This document shows positions 9,307 through 17,082 of a stretch of DNA of 64,000 nucleotides, one piece after another. Origin of the DNA: Cryptosporangium aurantiacum (GTDB taxonomy: Bacteria; Actinomycetota; Actinomycetes; Mycobacteriales; Cryptosporangiaceae); assembly GCF_900143005.1 (NCBI RefSeq), contig NZ_FRCS01000005.1, forward strand, positions 62,001 to 126,000, read 5' to 3'. Both the position numbers and the translations under genes were made by a program. A model generated the notes under the pieces. It searched no databases and was not told the origin of the DNA. It worked only from the letters and a program-made list of their open reading frames with translations. Each line of letters begins with the position of its first letter. Within the stretch, counting starts at the first letter, position 1.

Positions 9307-9681
9307 TTGTGGACCGGCCGAGAATGGCGAAGACTCGATGAGGTGATCGAGGAGACGATCGAGCTCCGGCTCGACGAGTCCGGCCTGGCAGTCGACCTTC
9401 CTGCTCCGGCGCATCCGAACGACCGCGTGGAGGGGGTGCCCTACCGTCCGGTCCAGTTCCGCGACGACGACCTCCCGAGCGCGCTGGAACGCGCAGCGGC
9501 CTGGCTACGGCAGACTGAGACGTGGCTGTCGGAGCCGGTGGACGTCATCGCCATCCACCTGGACTACGACGACGACGAAGGGGCCCCCTATTACGAGGTC
9601 AAGTTGCTCTGCAACGAGGAAGACCTAGCCGGGGCTCCACTGGCGGTCCGCAAACGCGCCGACAAACATCCGGGCCGGTAA
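9307..9681 (+). CDS. hypothetical acidic protein
   Basis: An acidic protein of about 124 residues with no recognised domain. Tryptophan and Asp/Glu-rich stretches ([30 protein letters not shown]) suggest a small alpha/beta fold. The frame is open from a GTG at 9262, but codons 9262-9306 include several with A or T in third position, unlike the rest. TACCGT at 9294-9299 lies 7 nt before a TTG at 9307, so I place the start there with low certainty. A strong terminator hairpin follows about 60 bp downstream of the stop. Confidence 0.55.
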   Translation: MWTGREWRRLDEVIEETIELRLDESGLAVDLPAPAHPNDRVEGVPYRPVQFRDDDLPSALERAAAWLRQTETWLSEPVDVIAIHLDYDDDEGAPYYEVKLLCNEEDLAGAPLAVRKRADKHPGR

Positions 9682-9743
9682 ACGCACTAGGCGGCGGGGC
9701 GCGTGCTACGGTTACCGCCGTTGCAGTCTTTGGTTCGCATGAA

Positions 9744-9780
9744 AAGAGCGCCTGGGGTTGTGATCCAGGCGCTCTTGTTT
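9744..9780 (+). terminator. intrinsic terminator or cspA leader attenuator
   Basis: A perfect 12-bp stem, AAGAGCGCCTGG (9744-9755) with CCAGGCGCTCTT (9765-9776), a 9-nt loop, then TTGTTTGTTC-type U-rich sequence. It lies 63 bp after the acidic hypothetical gene and about 95 bp before cspA. It could end the upstream transcript. A TACGGT at 9708-9713 just before it also allows an attenuated cspA leader. Confidence 0.75.
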
Positions 9781-9872
9781 GTTCTGGCCCCCTTTGGAGC
9801 TGGGCGAGCACGACCGCGACACGGGGCCCACGAAGTGTGGGCTCATCACTGCCCGCCAGAGGGAGAACGTGC

Positions 9873-10076
9873 ATGGCAACCGGCACCGTCAAGTGGTTCA
9901 ACGCGGAAAAGGGTTACGGCTTCATCGCGCCGGACGGTGGAGGCCCCGACGTCTTCGCCCACTACTCAGCGATCCAGACTCAGGGTTACAAGGAGCTGGC
10001 CGACGGTCAGCAGGTCGAGTTCGACGTGACGCAGGGCCAGAAGGGCCCGCAGGCGGCGAACATTCGCCCGATGTGA
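9873..10076 (+). CDS. cold-shock protein (CspA family)
   Basis: A 67-residue single-domain cold-shock RNA chaperone. RNP1 (KGYGFI, residues 13-18) and RNP2 (DVFAHY, 26-31) are intact and the family length is exact. The ATG is preceded by AGAGGGAGAAC, a good ribosome binding site. The upstream leader is long and structured: a terminator-like hairpin at 9744-9776 and a smaller one at 9826-9842, as is common for cold-shock mRNAs. A terminator directly follows the gene, so it is monocistronic. Confidence 0.96.
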   Translation: MATGTVKWFNAEKGYGFIAPDGGGPDVFAHYSAIQTQGYKELADGQQVEFDVTQGQKGPQAANIRPM

Positions 10077-10097
10077 TCGTCAGCATCCGCTGACTGG

Positions 10098-10141
10098 GGC
10101 GGAGGCCAGCACCACGGTGCCGGCCTTCGCCTTTTGATTTT
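10098..10141 (+). terminator. intrinsic terminator of the cold-shock gene
   Basis: Near-perfect arms GGCGGAGGCCAGCACC (10098-10113) and GGTGCCGGCCTTCGCC (10116-10131), followed by CTTTTGATTTT. It begins 21 bp after the cspA stop. Confidence 0.85.
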
Positions 10142-10196
10142 CCGGGGCGACGAGCCGTTGCCCGCGTTGCCGCACCCATAACCCTCTGACAGAGAA

Positions 10197-10228
10197 AAGC
10201 GGCCCGGACGAAATCGTCCGGGCCGCTT
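10197..10228 (-). terminator. intrinsic terminator of the first initiator tRNA gene
   Basis: A 15-bp perfect stem (10197-10211 with 10214-10228) and an AA apex. Read on the minus strand it ends in TTTTCTCT. It lies 3 bp beyond the tRNA CCA end. Confidence 0.85.
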
Positions 10229-10231
10229 CGG

Positions 10232-10308
10232 TGGTAGCGGGGGCAGGATTTGAACCTGCGACCTCTGGGTTATGAGCCCAGCGAGCTACCGAGCTGCTCC
10301 ACCCCGCG
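10232..10308 (-). tRNA. tRNA-fMet (initiator), CAT anticodon, copy 1
   Basis: A 77-nt gene with encoded CCA. The anticodon arm reads CTGGGCTCATAACCCAG, with the three consecutive G:C pairs diagnostic of initiator tRNA. The first acceptor position is mismatched (C1 against T72), also an initiator feature. The T stem has a G49:C65 pair (plus-strand bases 10259 and 10243). It is followed on the minus strand by its own terminator. A near-identical copy lies at 12464-12540 in the same orientation. Confidence 0.97.
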
Positions 10309-10394
10309 TCGGTAACTCAAGCTTAGCTCGTTCCCCCCGCAGTCGTGCAACCGGGATCCGGTCCTGCCGGCAGGCACCGGCAGGACCGGAGAGT

Positions 10395-11882
10395 TCACCC
10401 GGCGGCGACCACTCGCCGGGCCCGGCTGCGCGCTGTCGTCAGCGCGACGACGTTGAGCAGCAGCCCGACCACGGCCACCCCGGTCACCAGGTTGACCCCC
10501 GGCCGGAACGGCGTGAAGTCGCCGGAGCTCGCGGTCGTGGCGGACGCGATGAGCGCGGTGACCACGGCCAGCACCAGCGCGGTCCCGACCTGACCGGAGG
10601 ACTGCACCAGGCCGGACGCCAGTCCCTGTTCCGAGTCGTCGATGCCGTCGGTCGCCTGCGCCATGATCGAGCTGAAGCCGAACGCGAACCCGCCGCCCAG
10701 CAACAGCATCGTCGGGAACACGGTGAACAGGTAGTCGGGTCGATCGCCGGCCGTCGCGAGGAACCACACGTAGCCGGCGCTGAGCGACAGCATCGCGGCG
10801 ACGATCAGCGGAGCGGTCCCGTAGCGGTCGATCAGACGGCCCATGAACGGTGAGCTGAACGCGACCAGCAGGCCGGCCGGGAGCAGCGCCAGCGCCATCC
10901 GCAGCGGAGACCAGTGCAGCACGTCCTGCAGGTACAGCGTCATCATGAACTGGAAGCTGATGTACGAACCCATCAGCGCGACGACGCTCGCGTTCGCCCG
11001 CACGATCGAGCCGATCCGGAAGATGCTCAGGCGGACCAGCGGGTGTCGGACCCGGCTCTCGATCGCCACGAACGCGACGAGCAGCGCGACCGCGAGCACG
11101 GCGAGACCGATCGTCGCCGGTTCGAGCCAGCCGCGCTGCGGCGCGGTGACCACGGAGTAGACCGCGAGCAGCATGCCGCCCACGAGGGTGGCCGCACCGG
11201 CCAGGTCGTGCCCGCCCTCGGTGGCCCGCTTGTCCCGCGGGATGAGCGCGAGGCCGGCGGCGAGCGCGCCCAGCGCGAGCGGCACCGGCACCAGGAAGGT
11301 CCAGCGCCAGCCCAGGCTGGTCAGCAGACCGCCGAGGATGAGGCCGGACGAGTACCCGCTGGCGCCGAAGACCGTGAAGATCGACAGCGCCCGGTTGCGC
11401 GCAGGCCCCTCGGCGAACGTCGTGGTCAGGATGCTCATCGCGGTCGGTGCGGTGAAGGCGGCGGCCAGGCCCTTGATGAAGCGGGTGGCGATCAGCAGCG
11501 TGCCGTTGTCGACCAGGCCGCCGACCAGCGAGGCCACGGTGAACACACCGAGCGCGATCAGGAAGACCCGACGGCGTCCGAGCAGGTCGGCAGTGCGACC
11601 GCCGAGCAGGAGCAGGCCGCCGTAGCCGAGCACGTAGCCGTTGACGACCCATTGCAGTGAGGTGGTGGACAAGCCGAGTTCGGAGCCGATCGACGGCAGC
11701 GCCACGCCGACCATCGAGACGTCCAACCCGTCGAGGAAGAGAACCGTGCACAGCACCGCGAGCACGCCCCAGAGCCGGGGCGTCCAGCGCTGTTCCGCGG
11801 CGGGCGCGCCGGACGGCTGCGCCGCGGACTGCGTCAGGGATTCGGTGAGAGTCACGGTTGGCGACGTTAGATGCTCGTGCAT
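10395..11882 (-). CDS. DHA2-type MFS efflux transporter
   Basis: A 495-residue drug:H+ antiporter-like protein with about 14 transmembrane helices. Family motifs are LDGLDVSMVGVALPSIGSELGLS in helix 1, LQWVVNGYVLGYGGLLLLGGRTADLLGRR (motif A region) and the motif C-like GLILGGLLTSLGWRWTFLV. The sequence matches efflux pumps, but the substrate cannot be told. It is divergent from a MarR gene. A perfect palindrome covers its predicted ATG, so the MarR protein probably represses it. The module lies between two initiator tRNA genes. The weak ribosome binding site leaves room for a GTG start a few codons in. Confidence 0.92.
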   Translation of the reverse strand: MHEHLTSPTVTLTESLTQSAAQPSGAPAAEQRWTPRLWGVLAVLCTVLFLDGLDVSMVGVALPSIGSELGLSTTSLQWVVNGYVLGYGGLLLLGGRTADLLGRRRVFLIALGVFTVASLVGGLVDNGTLLIATRFIKGLAAAFTAPTAMSILTTTFAEGPARNRALSIFTVFGASGYSSGLILGGLLTSLGWRWTFLVPVPLALGALAAGLALIPRDKRATEGGHDLAGAATLVGGMLLAVYSVVTAPQRGWLEPATIGLAVLAVALLVAFVAIESRVRHPLVRLSIFRIGSIVRANASVVALMGSYISFQFMMTLYLQDVLHWSPLRMALALLPAGLLVAFSSPFMGRLIDRYGTAPLIVAAMLSLSAGYVWFLATAGDRPDYLFTVFPTMLLLGGGFAFGFSSIMAQATDGIDDSEQGLASGLVQSSGQVGTALVLAVVTALIASATTASSGDFTPFRPGVNLVTGVAVVGLLLNVVALTTARSRARRVVAAG

Positions 11883-11886
11883 CTAA
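11867..11886. promoter_or_regulatory. MarR operator palindrome over the MFS start codon
   Basis: Perfect inverted repeat TTAGATGC-TCGT-GCATCTAA, with 8-bp arms. It spans the ATG of the MFS gene (11880-11882) and lies 72 bp before marR. Its size and location are typical of a MarR dimer site. Binding is inferred. Confidence 0.65.
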
Positions 11887-11958
11887 TGTCCACGCAAAAG
11901 ATTTTGGCGCATTTATTTCGCGTGCATTGACTGGCCGACCCGGGGTAGGATGCCCGAC

Positions 11959-12342
11959 ATGGAGCTGGAGACCGATCTCGTCGAACGCTGGCGATCGCTC
12001 CTGACCTGCTACAACGAGATCGCGTGCCATCTCGAGCGGGTGCTGCAGGAGTCACACGGGTTAACACTCAGCGAGTACGAGACTCTGGACCGTCTCACCA
12101 CACAGGAGTGTGACAAGCGCCGCATGCAGGAACTCGCCGAGACCATGTACCTGAGTCAGAGCGCGCTGTCCCGCACGGTGAGCCGCCTGGTGAAAGCCGG
12201 CCTGGTCGAACGCACCCACTGCGAGGTCGATCGCCGCGGTGTCTTCGTGAAGATCACCGACGACGGCAGGCAGCTGTACGCGGAAGCCCGCAAGACGCAC
12301 GTCGCCGTGCTGGCCGAGCATCTCCAGCCCGCTCCGGCCTGA
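11959..12342 (+). CDS. MarR-family transcriptional regulator
   Basis: A 127-residue winged-helix regulator. The recognition region is MQELAETMYLSQSALSRTVSRLVKAGLVER, followed by the wing DRRGVFVKITDDG. The frame also has an ATG at 11950. TAGGAT (11946-11951) lies 7 nt before the ATG at 11959, so I use the latter. It is divergent from the DHA2 pump and is its likely ligand-responsive repressor. Cysteines at the dimer helix and in HCEVDRRG could confer redox sensitivity, which is speculative. The last codons form the first unit of a five-unit 19-bp tandem repeat that continues past the stop. Confidence 0.9.
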   Translation: MELETDLVERWRSLLTCYNEIACHLERVLQESHGLTLSEYETLDRLTTQECDKRRMQELAETMYLSQSALSRTVSRLVKAGLVERTHCEVDRRGVFVKITDDGRQLYAEARKTHVAVLAEHLQPAPA

Positions 12343-12422
12343 CAGCCCCGCTCCGGCCCGACCATCCGGCTCCGGCCTGACAATCTCGCTCCGGCCTGAC
12401 AATCTCGCTCCGGCCTGATAGC
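12331..12422. repeat. 19-bp tandem repeat, about 4.8 units
   Basis: Units begin at 12331, 12350, 12369, 12388 and 12407, each starting GCTCCGGCC(T/C)GA. Units 3 and 4 are identical over 19 bp. Unit 1 encodes the last residues and stop of the MarR protein, so the array copies the gene end. It ends just before the terminator of the second initiator tRNA. Confidence 0.9.
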
Positions 12423-12425
12423 GAA

Positions 12426-12459
12426 GAACGGCCCCGGTGCGAATGCACCGAGGCCGTTC
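12426..12459 (-). terminator. probable terminator of the second initiator tRNA gene
   Basis: Arms GAACGGCCCCGGTGC (12426-12440) and GCACCGAGGCCGTTC (12445-12459) pair with one mismatch around a GAAT loop. Read on the minus strand the exit is TTCGCTA, a poor T tract. It lies 4 bp past the tRNA CCA end. Confidence 0.65.
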
Positions 12460-12463
12460 GATG

Positions 12464-12540
12464 TGGTAGCGGGGACAGGATTTGAACCTGTGACCTCTGG
12501 GTTATGAGCCCAGCGAGCTACCGAGCTGCTCCACCCCGCG
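12464..12540 (-). tRNA. tRNA-fMet (initiator), CAT anticodon, copy 2
   Basis: Also 77 nt with encoded CCA, three G:C pairs in the anticodon stem and a C1 x T72 mismatch. It differs from copy 1 at exactly two positions, 12475 and 12491. These form one T-stem pair, changing G49:C65 to A49:U65 and preserving pairing. Flanking sequences differ from copy 1, so the duplication is not recent. Confidence 0.97.
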
Positions 12541-12687
12541 CCGCGTTCCTTCTGTCTTGCCGTGTTGCTGTCTTGCGTCCTAACCATAGCTCGACGATCA
12601 CGTGAACTGCAAAACGACGCCGCGTGACGCCCGCCACCGGCGGTTACGACGGGTTTGTCCGACGTCGTGTCGGGCATCCCGAACCCC

Positions 12688-12903
12688 ATGGCAAAAGACT
12701 TCCGCAGGGGCGACAAGGTCAGCTGGCGGAGCCACGGCGGCGAGGCCGTCGGTACCGTGCAGAAGAAGATCACCAGCGACACCGAGATAGCCGGCCGCAC
12801 GGTCCGGGCCAGCGCCGACGATCCGCAGTACCTGGTCAAGAGCGAGAAGAGCGGCGGCACCGCCGTCCACAAATCGTCCGCGCTGCACCGAGAGGGCCAC
12901 TGA
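12688..12903 (+). CDS. DUF2945 (hypervirulence-associated TUDOR-domain) protein
   Basis: A 71-residue basic protein with the full small TUDOR-like domain: FRRGDKVSWRSHGGEAVGTVQKKIT, then YLVKSEKSGGTAVHKSSALHR. Such proteins are widespread in bacteria and their biochemical role is unknown. The ATG at 12688 gives the family length; an upstream in-frame start adds 11 unconserved residues. It lies 5 bp upstream of the next gene and is probably co-transcribed with it. Confidence 0.88.
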   Translation: MAKDFRRGDKVSWRSHGGEAVGTVQKKITSDTEIAGRTVRASADDPQYLVKSEKSGGTAVHKSSALHREGH

Positions 12904-12908
12904 CGCCG

Positions 12909-13337
12909 ATGTCCGACCAGCCCGACCCCGCCCACCTGCGCCCCGAGGGCGTCGACGACGAGACGGTCGCGGCGGTGGGCAAGCTCAGCGAGGCGCTCGA
13001 GACGATCGAGCAGGCCCGCAGCCACCTCTACGCGCTGCACCAGCTGACCGGCCACGCCGACCTGATGCTCGACGAGGCGATCGAACTGCTGCGCAAGGCC
13101 GGCCACACCGCGCTGGCCGACCGCGTGGAGACCGAGTTGGTCGGCCGGAACGTCCTGGAGGGCCGGTGGACGTTCCAGATCGTCGAGGAGTACGACGACG
13201 GCTACTACGCGGCCTTCCGCGGCATGGAGGAGGACGCCCGCAACGAGTTGCTCGGCGGGCGTCGTCACGTCTACGAGTCGGAGATGAAGGAGCGGCGTCG
13301 GACGCACGGACGCCGCCACCACGAAGCCCGGCCCTGA
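12909..13337 (+). CDS. conserved hypothetical actinobacterial protein
   Basis: A 142-residue, predominantly helical and acidic protein with a basic C-terminal tail (KERRRTHGRRHHEARP). The central part (LSEALETIEQARSHLYALHQLTGHADLMLDEAIELLRKAGH) reads as a helical hairpin. It is followed by GRNVLEGRWTFQIVEEYDDGYYA, a pattern seen in unnamed actinobacterial proteins. It begins 5 bp after the DUF2945 gene and ends at a strong shared hairpin. No function can be assigned. Confidence 0.78.
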   Translation: MSDQPDPAHLRPEGVDDETVAAVGKLSEALETIEQARSHLYALHQLTGHADLMLDEAIELLRKAGHTALADRVETELVGRNVLEGRWTFQIVEEYDDGYYAAFRGMEEDARNELLGGRRHVYESEMKERRRTHGRRHHEARP

Positions 13338-13340
13338 CGC

Positions 13341-13380
13341 AGCGAGGCCCCCGCCGGATTTCTCCGGCGGGGGCCTCGCT
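13341..13380. terminator. bidirectional terminator hairpin
   Basis: A perfect 18-bp stem (13341-13358 with 13363-13380) and a TTTC loop, between the convergent 142-residue protein gene and the UPF0182 gene. It has no long T tract on either strand. Confidence 0.7.
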
Positions 13381-13383
13381 CTG

Positions 13384-16300
13384 TCAACCGCTTGGTCTCG
13401 GCGTCGGGCTGGTACTCGCTCTCGCTTTCGCCGCACGCCAGGCGTCGACGGCGTCCGCCAGTTCCTCCGACGCCTTACCGATCGCCGCGAGGTCTCCGCT
13501 CTTCTTCGCAGCTGCCAGGTTGTCCGACGCCTTCAACATCGCGCTCTCGGCCGCTTGCACGCTCCCGGCCTGCGCGGGCACCGATGGAGTCGGGCCGACC
13601 GACGGCGTCCCGCTCGGTGCCGGAGTCGGCGTCGCTGTCCCCGATGGTGTCGGGGTCGGCGTCGTACTCGGTGTACTCGGTCTGTCCCCAGGTTGCTGAC
13701 CCTCAGGTGCGTCCTGGGACGCACCCGCACCGAAGAGGTTGTCGAGTGCTCCGCCCAACGTGGACTCGTACGCGACCTTTTCCCCGTAGAGCATCAGCAC
13801 GTTCTGGAACAGCGGTATGGAGTCTTGGCCGCTGGCTCTCTGGTAGATCGGTTCGACGTAGAGCAACCCGCCTGCCACCGGCAACGTCAGCAGGTTGCCG
13901 TAGACAACTTGGGAGTCGCCCAGGTCGAGCACGTTGAGGTTGTCGCGGACCGTGTCCTCACTGCGCATCTTGTTCTGCGCCTGGGTCGGGCCCGCGATTT
14001 GCGAGTCGCCAGGCAGCTCCAGCATTTGGATCACGGGTTTGTAGTTGTCGTCGTAGTGCGCGGATATCAACGCGGTCAGGTTGTTCCGCCGGTTGGCGAC
14101 CATCGGCGTGGTGATCTGGAACGTGGCCTTCTCCTGCTGCGGCCACTGCGCGACGACGTAGAACGGCGGCTGCTTACCGCCCCTTGCCGGTGTCGGGTCA
14201 TCGGGGACCTGCCAGAAGTCCTGCCCGCTGAAGAAGTCGTCCGCGGCGCTGACGTGGTACTTCGCGAGCAGCGAGCGCTGGACCTTGAACAGGTCCTCCG
14301 GGTACCGGAAGTGCGCGGCCAGCTCGGCCGGGATGTCCTTCTTCGGCTTGATGATGCCGTCGAACGCCTTGTTCCAGGCCTTGAGCACCGGGTCGGCGTC
14401 GTCGAACTGGTACAGGGTGACGGTGCCGTCGTAGGCGTCGACGGTGGCCTTCACCGAGTTCCGGATGTAGTTGATCTGGTCGTTCGGTTGCGCCGCCGTG
14501 CCGGCACCCGTGCGAGAGTCGACCGCGGTCGCCCCCAGCGTCTCGCGCTGCGAGTACGGGTAGAAGTTGCTGGTCGTATAGCCGTCGATGATCCACTGGA
14601 TCCGGCCGTCGACCAGCGCCGGATAGGGGTCGCCGTCCAGCGTCAGGAACGGGGCGACCTTCTCCACGCGCTCGCGCGGGTTCCGGACGTACATGACCTT
14701 GGAGTTGTCGTTGAGCGCGCTGGAGAGCAGGAAGTTCCGCTCCCGGAAGTACAGCGAGTACAGCAGCCGGCGGGAGAGCGAGTCGACCTCGACGCCGCCC
14801 TTGCCGTCGTAGGTGAAGCTGACCTGCTCGCTCTGGTCGCCGCCCTGGGTGGTGGGACGGTCGAACTCGCGGTCACGGCCGTCCGACGACTTACCGACGA
14901 CCGCGTAGTCGCTGGTCAGCTCGCCGTAGTACACCCGGGGCTGCCGCACGGGGTTGTCCGCGGCGAACGCTGCGGCGAGCTTCGCGGCCTGCTGCTCGGA
15001 CGCCTCGTCGTCGGCGGCCGCGGGGGTGTCGCCCAGCGAGCCGGAGACGAAGTACGGCTGGCCGCCCTCGGTCACCTGGTTGGCCGGCGCGGCCACCAGG
15101 CCGTAGCCGTGGGTGTAGATCGTGTGCAGGTTGATCCAGTTCTTCTGGCTGTCGTCCAGGCGGCTGGTGTCCATCTCGCGCAGCGCGACGATGTAGTCCT
15201 GCAGCTGCTCGTCGACCGTGTACTGGTCGATGTCGAGGCTGGAGTTGAACCGGTAGAACGTCCGGACCTGCTGGAGCTGGGTGAACGTGTCCGAGAGCAC
15301 GTTCGGGTCGAGCAGCCGCGCGTTGCGGACCGTGCCCGCCTCCTGCGCCACCTGGGCAGGCGTCGCGCTGGTGTTGGGCGTGTAGTCCTGCCGCTCGATG
15401 TCGTCGATGCCGTAGGCATCTCGGGTCGCGGTGATGCTGCGCTCGATGTAGTCGGCCTCGCGGTCGATCGCGTTCGGCTTGATCGTGAACTGCTCAGCCA
15501 GCGCCGGCACCGCGCCACCGATCACGATGGCCGAGATGCCGAGCAGGATCAGCGCCATCGCCGGGGGCAACACCCGCCGGAAGCCGAGGTTCGCGAAGAA
15601 CACCAGCGCACAGAGCGCTGCGATCCACAACAGGATGTTCTTCGCTGGTAGCAAGAACTCGATATCGGCGGCGGACGCCCCATGTGTCTTCGTGGAGTCG
15701 TTGTAGCCGAACAGCATGCCGAAGCGGTCGAAGTAGTACGCGACGGCCTTCAGCGCGACGAACAGCCCCAGCAGCACCGAGAGGTGGCCGATGACGGCGG
15801 TGCCGAGACGGCCACCCGAGCCGGCCTGCAGCCGGATGCCACCGAACAGATAGTGGACGACGAGCGCACCGATCACCGACAGCACGATCGCGGTGAACGC
15901 GACGCTCAGCACGTATCGCCAGAACGGATACTCGAAGACGTAGAACGAGATGTCACGGTTGTACTGCTCGTCGGTCTCGCCGAACGGCGTCGAGTTGATG
16001 AACAGCAGCCACGTCTTCCACTGGCCCTGCGCCGACAGACCGGTGATCACCCCGACGACCGCACCGGCGGCCAGCGTGAGCAGGCCGAACCGCGGCGCGA
16101 TCGCCATCCGGTAGCGCTCGAGGTTCTGCTGCTCCAGCGACATCGGCGCGAAGATCGGCCGCAGCCGGTAGGCCACGTAGAGGTTCACCGCGACGATCGC
16201 TCCGGTGACGACACCGAAGAGGACGAACAGCAGCAACCGGGTCTGCAGACTCGTCGAAAGGACCCTGGTGAGGCCGACCTCGTCGTACCAGAGCCAGTCG

Positions 16301-16422
16301 GCGTACAGGCTGCTCCCTGCCGTCAGAACGAACAGCAGAACGACGGCCGACACGAGAACGATGACGACACGCCGGGCGCGTCGGCTCACCGACGGCAACG
16401 GCGAACGCATGACCACGGGCAT
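13384..16422 (-). CDS. UPF0182 family large membrane protein
   Basis: A protein of about 1012 residues with seven predicted transmembrane helices in the first third (for example VVIVLVSAVVLLFVLTAGS and LLLFVLFGVVTGAIVAVNLYV), then a large extracytoplasmic domain. Family landmarks include ADWLWYDEVG, FYVFEYPFWRYVLS, INLHTIYTHGYG, FYPYSQ and PTPARGGKQPPFYV. After about residue 900 comes a Thr/Pro-rich linker and a final helical segment ending PTPRPSG, more elaborate than the core family. The role is unknown; the family is conserved in Actinobacteria (Rv3193c in M. tuberculosis). The start may be the ATG at 16422 or at 16410. Confidence 0.93.
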   Translation of the reverse strand: MPVVMRSPLPSVSRRARRVVIVLVSAVVLLFVLTAGSSLYADWLWYDEVGLTRVLSTSLQTRLLLFVLFGVVTGAIVAVNLYVAYRLRPIFAPMSLEQQNLERYRMAIAPRFGLLTLAAGAVVGVITGLSAQGQWKTWLLFINSTPFGETDEQYNRDISFYVFEYPFWRYVLSVAFTAIVLSVIGALVVHYLFGGIRLQAGSGGRLGTAVIGHLSVLLGLFVALKAVAYYFDRFGMLFGYNDSTKTHGASAADIEFLLPAKNILLWIAALCALVFFANLGFRRVLPPAMALILLGISAIVIGGAVPALAEQFTIKPNAIDREADYIERSITATRDAYGIDDIERQDYTPNTSATPAQVAQEAGTVRNARLLDPNVLSDTFTQLQQVRTFYRFNSSLDIDQYTVDEQLQDYIVALREMDTSRLDDSQKNWINLHTIYTHGYGLVAAPANQVTEGGQPYFVSGSLGDTPAAADDEASEQQAAKLAAAFAADNPVRQPRVYYGELTSDYAVVGKSSDGRDREFDRPTTQGGDQSEQVSFTYDGKGGVEVDSLSRRLLYSLYFRERNFLLSSALNDNSKVMYVRNPRERVEKVAPFLTLDGDPYPALVDGRIQWIIDGYTTSNFYPYSQRETLGATAVDSRTGAGTAAQPNDQINYIRNSVKATVDAYDGTVTLYQFDDADPVLKAWNKAFDGIIKPKKDIPAELAAHFRYPEDLFKVQRSLLAKYHVSAADDFFSGQDFWQVPDDPTPARGGKQPPFYVVAQWPQQEKATFQITTPMVANRRNNLTALISAHYDDNYKPVIQMLELPGDSQIAGPTQAQNKMRSEDTVRDNLNVLDLGDSQVVYGNLLTLPVAGGLLYVEPIYQRASGQDSIPLFQNVLMLYGEKVAYESTLGGALDNLFGAGASQDAPEGQQPGDRPSTPSTTPTPTPSGTATPTPAPSGTPSVGPTPSVPAQAGSVQAAESAMLKASDNLAAAKKSGDLAAIGKASEELADAVDAWRAAKARASTSPTPRPSG

Positions 16423-16527
16423 CTCCCGGTATGGATTGCGGTGAAGCGTGGACCAAACCTACCTTGCATCTACCAGCCGGGAGGCTGCGGACCACGCCCG
16501 TCACAGCTCCATGCCAGCATTGGGGTC

Positions 16528-17082
16528 ATGACCGACGTCCAGTCCGGCGTGAACGGCGTTCCGCTGCCCGATCCCCTCCACGCCGTCGTCCTCGAACTCG
16601 AGCGGCACGCGAACGCGGGCGGCTGGGACCAACCACCTGCGCTCTACGCCCTCGTCGACACCGCAGAACTGCTGGCCGCGGAGCCGGGCCTGGCCGATCA
16701 GGTCGGCCTGTCCGCGACCGAGATCGAACCCGGGTCGATCACCCCGGTCGAGCAGGAGTCGATCGGGGACGCACCGCTCGACGAGACGCTGGCGCGCATC
16801 GCGTGGCCCGAGTCCGTGCTCGGCTGCGCGCTCGTGCAGGAGGTGCTGGTGCTGCCGCCGGACGCCGAAGACGCCCGGCCGGACGACACCGATCCGGTGG
16901 AGTGGGCCGCGGCCCACACCGATCGGCGCGAGGTGCGGATGGTGGCCGGCGTGCTGCGGGACGGCACGAGCGCGTGCGCGCTCCGGATGCGGCCGCACGG
17001 GGAGGTCGAGTCGACCGAGGTCATCTACGGAGCCGACCTCGCGCCGAACCTGGTCGTGGCACTGCGCGCGACGCTGGACTAG
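16528..17082 (+). CDS. PPA1309 family protein
   Basis: A 184-residue soluble, acidic actinobacterial protein of the PPA1309 family, function unknown. Typical segments are PLHAVVLELERHANAGGWDQPPALYALVDT, ARIAWPESVLGCALVQEV and the C-terminal GADLAPNLVVALRATL. CAGCAT (16515-16520) lies 7 nt before the ATG, predicting a leaderless mRNA. It is divergent from UPF0182. Its stop overlaps the end of the convergent YlbL-type gene by 4 bp. Confidence 0.87.
   Translation: MTDVQSGVNGVPLPDPLHAVVLELERHANAGGWDQPPALYALVDTAELLAAEPGLADQVGLSATEIEPGSITPVEQESIGDAPLDETLARIAWPESVLGCALVQEVLVLPPDAEDARPDDTDPVEWAAAHTDRREVRMVAGVLRDGTSACALRMRPHGEVESTEVIYGADLAPNLVVALRATLD

Noticed and set aside
12331..12422. CRISPR-like or attachment-site array
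   Set aside because: Contiguous 19-bp tandem repeats without spacers; no integrase nearby.
10232..12540. Genomic island integrated at tRNA-fMet
   Set aside because: No integrase, direct-repeat att core outside the tRNAs or composition change; kept only as a lower-confidence hypothesis in findings.
13555..15651. A 698-codon open frame on the plus strand opposite the UPF0182 gene
   Set aside because: Antisense to a clearly recognised membrane protein; Arg/Val/Gly-rich composition typical of GC-driven shadow frames.
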